Below, one piece after another: positions 14,863 through 18,984 of a stretch of DNA of 18,984 nucleotides. Each line of letters begins with the position of its first letter. The first letter of the stretch is position 1. The notes beneath the pieces are model-generated. The model saw only the letters and a program-made list of their open reading frames with translations. It did not search any database and was not told the origin of the DNA. The stretch lies in the NCBI GenBank assembly GCA_905193725.1, contig CAJJPW010000019.1, forward strand, positions 1 through 18,984. The letters run 5' to 3'. This stretch comes from an uncultured Eubacteriales bacterium (GTDB taxonomy: Bacteria > Bacillota > Clostridia > Christensenellales > Christensenellaceae). Both the position numbers and the translations under genes were made by a program.

Positions 14863-14932
14863 GCGTTTTACTGCCTTTTGCGCCTCTACTCAAAAACGCA
14901 AGCTACTTCCGTATTGCCTTTACCCTTCTCCC

Positions 14933-16222
14933 TTAGATATCCTCGAAGCGTATTTTAACCGCTCTCGCATGAGCCATCAAATCTTCCATTTTAGCAAATT
15001 CATAAATTTCCTCGTACACTTCCTCTAGTGCCTCTTTGGAATAACAAATCACGCTGGACTTTTTGATGAAATCGTCCACAGAAAGAGGCGAAGAAAACCT
15101 CGCTGAGCCATTGGTAGGTAAAATGTGGTTTGGCCCTGCGAAATAGTCACCCAGCGGCTCGGGAGAGTACTCTCCTACAAAAATAGAGCCGGCATTTTTG
15201 ATCTGCATCAGATAGTCTTTGGGATTTTTGAGGCAGATTTCCAGGTGTTCCGGGGCAATTTCATTGGCAATTTCCACCGATTCCTGTGCACTTTGGGTTA
15301 TTATTATTGTACCATAATTTTCAAGAGATTTACATACTATTTCTCGTTTTGGCAATTTCTCTATTTGAACTGCAATTTCCTCCTGCACCTTCTGAGCCAA
15401 CTCCACGCTGTGTGTTACCAGTACACAGGCCGCCAGTTCATCATGCTCCGCTTGAGACAGAAAATCCGCTGCAATCCGTTTGGGAGTTGCCGTTTCGTCT
15501 GCCAAGATGAGTATTTCTGAGGGGCCGGCGATCATGTCAATGCCCACCTGCCCGTACACCTCTTTTTTAGCCAATGCCACAAAAATATTCCCCGGCCCTG
15601 TGATTTTATCCACTTTGGGAATGGACTGTGTGCCATAGGCAAATGCCGCCACAGCCTGCGCTCCTCCCATTTTGTAGATGCGGGTCGCCCCGGCAATATC
15701 CGCCGCACACAAGGTGAGGGGATTAATGTTTCCCTGTTTATCCGGCGGCGTGGCCACGAATATCTCCTTTACCCCTGCCACTTGCGCGGGTATGATGTTC
15801 ATGAGCACACTGGATGGATACACCGCCTTTCCGCCCGGTACATATACCCCTGCCTTATCTAGCGGTCGAATCAGCTGGCCCAACATTTTCCCATTTTCTT
15901 CGTAGGTAAAGGATTGACGCTTTTGCCGTTGATGAAACGCCCGGATGTTTTCTGCTGCGTGTTTTACCACTTCAAGGATTCGTTCATCCACCTGCGTATG
16001 TGCCTGTTTGATCTCCTGCTCAGAGACCACAATGTTGCTTTCATTGACTGCAAAGCCATCTAGCTTCTTTGTATAGGCAAAGAGCGCTTGATCTCCCCTG
16101 GCAGCCACGTCTGCCACGATCTCTTTGACGATCTTTCCCTCTTTTTCAAAATCTCCATTTGCCCTTTGCAAAAGTCTCTTTTTCAGTTCTTCTTTTTCCT
16201 GTCCATTAATCACTTTTAACAT
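14933..16222 (-). CDS. hisD: Histidinol dehydrogenase
   Basis: This 429-residue enzyme (normal length about 430) oxidises histidinol to histidine in two NAD-dependent steps. Counted from ATG 16222, zinc ligands Gln257 and His260 lie in SQAEHDE, Asp359 in LGDYFAGPNH, and the catalytic pair Glu325-His326 in APEHLE. PGGKAVYPSS and ITGPGNIFV are also typical. I prefer ATG 16222 over 16228 because GAGGG lies 7 bases before the former but is almost touching the latter. It follows hisG by about 44 bp. Confidence 0.96.
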   Translation of the reverse strand: MLKVINGQEKEELKKRLLQRANGDFEKEGKIVKEIVADVAARGDQALFAYTKKLDGFAVNESNIVVSEQEIKQAHTQVDERILEVVKHAAENIRAFHQRQKRQSFTYEENGKMLGQLIRPLDKAGVYVPGGKAVYPSSVLMNIIPAQVAGVKEIFVATPPDKQGNINPLTLCAADIAGATRIYKMGGAQAVAAFAYGTQSIPKVDKITGPGNIFVALAKKEVYGQVGIDMIAGPSEILILADETATPKRIAADFLSQAEHDELAACVLVTHSVELAQKVQEEIAVQIEKLPKREIVCKSLENYGTIIITQSAQESVEIANEIAPEHLEICLKNPKDYLMQIKNAGSIFVGEYSPEPLGDYFAGPNHILPTNGSARFSSPLSVDDFIKKSSVICYSKEALEEVYEEIYEFAKMEDLMAHARAVKIRFEDI

Positions 16223-16266
16223 TTGCATACCCTCATCTTATAGTCCGTCTGCTTTTCATCGGCTCC

Positions 16267-16917
16267 CTATTTTTCTCTCTCTTCCCTTTGAGCCAATACT
16301 TTTTTCATCTTGTCGATCAGTGGCCGAATCTGTCCCGCCTTGGTCTTTAGACTCACCTTGTTGCCAGCCAGTCTGGCGGAGATGTCCATCACATCCTCCA
16401 GCACATCCAGGCCATTCTCTCGGAGCGTTCTGCCGCTCTCCACAATGTCCACAATGACATCTGAAAGCCCCAAAATGGGCGCTAACTCGATACTGCCATT
16501 GAGTTTGATCAGCTCAATATCCTCCCCCTTGGAGGCATAATACATTTTTGCCACTCTCATATACTTGGTAGCCACTCGTTTAAGGCCTGATGTTATGGGC
16601 TTTTTCCTGTCTTGAGCATATCCACAGACACATAATTTGCACTTGGCAAAATTGAGATCTAACATCTCGTATAAGGGAAGGCCCGCCTCCAGCAGCGTGT
16701 CCTTGCCCACAATTCCCATATCGGCAATGCCACTGTCCACGTATACCGGCACATCGGATGGCTTTACCATGAGAAAGCGAAACTCTTTTGTCCGGTCAAA
16801 AAACACCAGTTTGCGGGAGTTTTCCTTGAGTTCTGTCAAATCCAGTCCACAATCCTCCAACAGCTGAATGGCAAAATCCGCCAGTCTTCCCTTGGCCAGG
16901 GCGATGGTTATTTGCAT
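16267..16917 (-). CDS. hisG: ATP phosphoribosyltransferase, short catalytic form
   Basis: At 216 residues this is the short HisG, which lacks the C-terminal regulatory domain and requires HisZ. It has ITIALAKGRL at the start, GIADMGIVGKDTL for substrate binding, and the PRPP loop IVDIVESGRTLRENGL near the C-terminal third. It catalyses the committed first step, ATP plus PRPP to phosphoribosyl-ATP. It overlaps the end of hisZ by 10 bp, and AGGAGG sits 9 bases before the ATG inside hisZ, consistent with coupled synthesis of the two subunits. Confidence 0.97.
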   Translation of the reverse strand: MQITIALAKGRLADFAIQLLEDCGLDLTELKENSRKLVFFDRTKEFRFLMVKPSDVPVYVDSGIADMGIVGKDTLLEAGLPLYEMLDLNFAKCKLCVCGYAQDRKKPITSGLKRVATKYMRVAKMYYASKGEDIELIKLNGSIELAPILGLSDVIVDIVESGRTLRENGLDVLEDVMDISARLAGNKVSLKTKAGQIRPLIDKMKKVLAQREEREK

Positions 16918-18113
16918 GTCCCTTCGCCTCCTTCATACTCTTTTTTTCCCTCTTTGCCAAAAACAATAGCCCTTTCATATTCCGCCGGGCAGCCATCCGG
17001 CAAAACCTCTTGCTGTTCCAGCACAGCTGAGATGCCTTTCTTTCTCTGTTCATACACATAGGCAATCGCCTGGCGTCGGGTCTCTCTTTCACACACCACC
17101 AGTATTTTAGGACAAACCGGCGCGTATAGGTTCCCCTGTTTTTCCAGGGCGATCATCATCCGTTTAATGCCCATGGCAAACCCCACGGCCGGGGCAGAAC
17201 GCCCAAATTCACTCAGCAGTGTGTCATATCTGCCTCCAGAGAGCACAGGCACGCCAATCTCGTTAGTGATGCCGCGGAAAATCACGCCAGAGTAGTAGTT
17301 CAAATTGTGGAGCATGGAGAGATCAATGCTCAAATACTGGGCAAATCCGTAATCCTCCAGAATGTCTAGGATTCCCTCCAGGTTATCCAGCGCCTTCTGG
17401 CAAGCTTCCCCTTTGCCGATTTCCCGCGCTTTAGCGATCACTTCCCGCTCTCCGAACAGTTCAGGGAGTGCCAAAATCCGCTCCTTATCCTCTTTTGCCA
17501 CTTTCAAGCGGGTGAGAGCGAACTCCAGATCCACCGTATTTTTGGTGTCGATCAGCTTTCTCAGCTCTTCAATCTCCTGTTCGTTTAGACCCAGTCCTTC
17601 TACCAGGCCTTTAAAGTACCCGGCGTGGCCGATATCCAGCTTAAAACCCTGGAGGCCTGCGGTCAAAATGGAGTGAATGGCAAGGGAGATCACCTCTGCA
17701 TCAGCGCTACATCCTCCTAGCCCTAGCAACTCCACCCCGGCTTGGGTGTATTCACTTCTGGAGCTCTCATTGTATTCCCGTACGCCAAAGGCATTTTGCA
17801 CATAGCACAGCCTTAAAATATCCCGCTCGTTCATCAGTTTCGTCGCAGCAATTCTGGCGATGGGCACTGTGATGTCCGGCCGCAGCACCATAATCCGGCC
17901 CTTTAAGTCAAAAAACTTGATCATATTCTCCTGTAAATAGGAACTGGTATCCCCTACAAATACATCGTAATACTCAAACGTAGGGGTTTCAATTTCATCG
18001 TATCCCCATAGAAAAAATTCTCTTTTCAGTTTTTGGATTAGCTCTCTCTTTGCCCCACACTCTAGGGGAAGACAGTCTGAGACTCCCTCGGGCAACCCCT
18101 TTTTCAGTTGCAT
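16908..18113 (-). CDS. hisZ: ATP phosphoribosyltransferase regulatory subunit
   Basis: This 401-residue protein resembles the catalytic core of histidyl-tRNA synthetase. It has VLRPDITVPIARIAAT, EYTQAGVELLG and GGRYDTLLSEFGRSAPAVGFAMGI. HisZ proteins lack aminoacylation activity and instead give short HisG its activity and histidine feedback. It leads the his operon, and the adjacent short hisG supports the assignment over a true HisS. AGGAGG lies 9-10 bases before the ATG. The C-terminal region (about 310-401) is a short alpha/beta extension that is less conserved. Confidence 0.95.
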   Translation of the reverse strand: MQLKKGLPEGVSDCLPLECGAKRELIQKLKREFFLWGYDEIETPTFEYYDVFVGDTSSYLQENMIKFFDLKGRIMVLRPDITVPIARIAATKLMNERDILRLCYVQNAFGVREYNESSRSEYTQAGVELLGLGGCSADAEVISLAIHSILTAGLQGFKLDIGHAGYFKGLVEGLGLNEQEIEELRKLIDTKNTVDLEFALTRLKVAKEDKERILALPELFGEREVIAKAREIGKGEACQKALDNLEGILDILEDYGFAQYLSIDLSMLHNLNYYSGVIFRGITNEIGVPVLSGGRYDTLLSEFGRSAPAVGFAMGIKRMMIALEKQGNLYAPVCPKILVVCERETRRQAIAYVYEQRKKGISAVLEQQEVLPDGCPAEYERAIVFGKEGKKEYEGGEGTCK

Positions 18114-18230
18114 ATCTTATTCCTCCTAAATAGCCATTTGCCTTTCACACATAAAGGCCGCTATCATGCTTATTTGGGCCAATTCTCCGCCCCGCTATAT
18201 TTTATCGTATTAAATCACTAATATGCTAAT

Positions 18231-18259
18231 ATGATATATTATTTCTCCGCAATTGTCAA
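18231..18259 (-). promoter_or_regulatory. Promoter of the his operon
   Basis: A perfect TTGACA -35 (18254-18259), 17-bp spacer and TATCAT -10 (18231-18236) on the minus strand, giving a leader of roughly 110 bases. I see no T-box motif or His-codon leader peptide. Confidence 0.75.
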
Positions 18260-18448
18260 TTCCCCAACCAAACAAATCCTATTTTCTCTTTTCTAACACA
18301 CATTTTTCCCCTCAAATTATATATACCCAAAGTACGGGAACATTCTTGAAAAAATCCATCTGCAAAGTATTTCATAATCTTATGATCACAGTTCGCTGTT
18401 CTTTGGGAATTTCCACGCCTTTCCCTCTGCCCAATGATATCGAAATAC
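18260..18448. other. Spacer between the his promoter and the ddh terminator
   Basis: AT-rich sequence with no supported gene or structure; it only separates the two transcription units. Confidence 0.6.
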
Positions 18449-18482
18449 AAAAAACCCTGCCAACCACAGCAGGCCAGCAGGG
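18449..18482 (-). terminator. Terminator after diaminopimelate dehydrogenase
   Basis: On the minus strand CCCTGCTGGCC pairs with GGTTGGCAGGG over 11 base pairs (three G-U), with a 6-base loop and TTTTTT after it. It lies 10 bp beyond the stop. Confidence 0.93.
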
Positions 18483-18492
18483 CAATTCATCT

Positions 18493-18984
18493 TTACAATA
18501 GTGTCCGTCTCAGCTCTTCCGCCGATTTGGCCGAAAGATAGCAAGGTGGGATGTCAAACACCGTTTTGGCTCCAACCTCTCCCTGCTCTTTGAGCCGTGC
18601 AACAGCTCTTGCATAGCACACTAAAATGCTGGCAGTAAATTCCGGGTTGCTCTCCAGCGCCAGAGAGTATTCGATCTTTTGCTTGGTCTTTTTATCCGCT
18701 CCTGTTCTGCCTGTGCGAATGACAAATCCTCCATGGGGCATACCCGTGTGATTGGCAAAGTACTCTTCTTCGGAAATAAAGTGGACATGGGTGGTGTAAT
18801 CTGCAAAGTAGTTGGGCATGGTCTTAATATCCTGCTCCACCTGATTGGCGTCTGCGCCCTCTTTGAGCACCACGTAGCACTCTCTGAGATGTTTTTCTCC
18901 CGTAGAGAGCTCAGGATTTTCCCCACTTCTCACCCGCTCCACAGCCTCTTCAATGGGAACGGTATATTGGCAGGCGTATTTCAC
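18493..18984 (-). CDS. ddh: meso-Diaminopimelate dehydrogenase, C-terminal part (5' end outside window)
   Basis: The last 163 or so residues of the enzyme are visible, about half of the usual 320-330; the frame is open to the window edge and the first visible codon is a GTG that may be internal. The stretches ELSTGEKHLRECYVVL, PNYFADYTTHVHFISEEEYF, MPHGGFVIRTG and SLALESNPEFTASILVCYARA match the family's substrate-binding and dimer regions. The enzyme reductively aminates tetrahydrodipicolinate to meso-DAP with NADPH, a one-step route to lysine and cell-wall DAP. It is a separate unit from the his operon. Confidence 0.92.
   Translation of the reverse strand: MKYACQYTVPIEEAVERVRSGENPELSTGEKHLRECYVVLKEGADANQVEQDIKTMPNYFADYTTHVHFISEEEYFANHTGMPHGGFVIRTGRTGADKKTKQKIEYSLALESNPEFTASILVCYARAVARLKEQGEVGAKTVFDIPPCYLSAKSAEELRRTLL

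Noticed and set aside
16908..18113. Histidyl-tRNA synthetase (HisS)
   Set aside because: The protein has a HisS-like core, but its place at the head of the his operon, overlap with a short hisG and shorter divergent C-terminus fit HisZ better.

Overview
The window looks like low- to mid-GC Firmicutes (Clostridia) DNA. Pointers are SdpC-free monoderm-style lipoproteins with C-terminal lipoboxes, strong AGGAGG-type ribosome binding sites, TTGACA/TATAAT promoters with 17-bp spacers, a short HisG that needs HisZ, and a diaminopimelate dehydrogenase. Base and codon use are not uniform. Roughly 1-5490 is GC-rich with strong use of CTG, CGC, AAG and GCC codons, a style seen in Faecalibacterium-like gut Oscillospiraceae (inference). 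From about 5510 to the right end the style is more AT-rich, with AAA, ATA, AGG and TTA codons. The change falls inside one open reading frame, an SDR dehydrogenase, so the window may join two genomes, either by natural recombination or by an assembly error.

Left block (1-3940): a minus-strand cluster transcribed RidA, then an APC amino-acid permease, then a PatB/MalY-type C-S lyase cut by the window edge. A YheO-type PAS/HTH regulator is divergent from it. The likely logic is import of a cysteine- or cystathionine-like (or D-) amino acid, beta-elimination by the PLP enzyme, clearance of the 2-aminoacrylate intermediate by RidA, and control through inverted repeats in the shared intergenic region. 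Next come a small minus-strand lipoprotein with a Ser/Ala/Glu linker, flanked by strong terminators, and a palindromic multi-hairpin repeat (4859-4943).

Middle block (4964-10649): a minus-strand sugar-import operon reading ATPase (RbsA type), permease (RbsC type), lipoprotein sugar-binding protein, LacI-family regulator, then an SDR resembling gluconate 5-dehydrogenase. A near-consensus promoter is followed directly by a perfect 16-bp palindromic operator, and a second imperfect operator lies 139 bp further upstream. The substrate is not determined.

Right block (11064-18984): tRNA-Val(TAC) with its own promoter and a duplicated trailer/terminator. Then a histidine biosynthesis operon on the minus strand, hisZ-hisG-hisD-hisB-hisH-hisA-hisF-hisIE, with a clear promoter upstream of hisZ and a terminator after hisIE. 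hisC and a histidinol-phosphate phosphatase are not in the window. At the right edge is the C-terminal part of diaminopimelate dehydrogenase, closed by a strong terminator.

I did not find a CRISPR array, phage, transposase, toxin-antitoxin or defence system. The most interesting feature is the codon-style break inside the SDR gene. Smaller points are the operator layouts, the duplicated tRNA trailer and several structured spacers.
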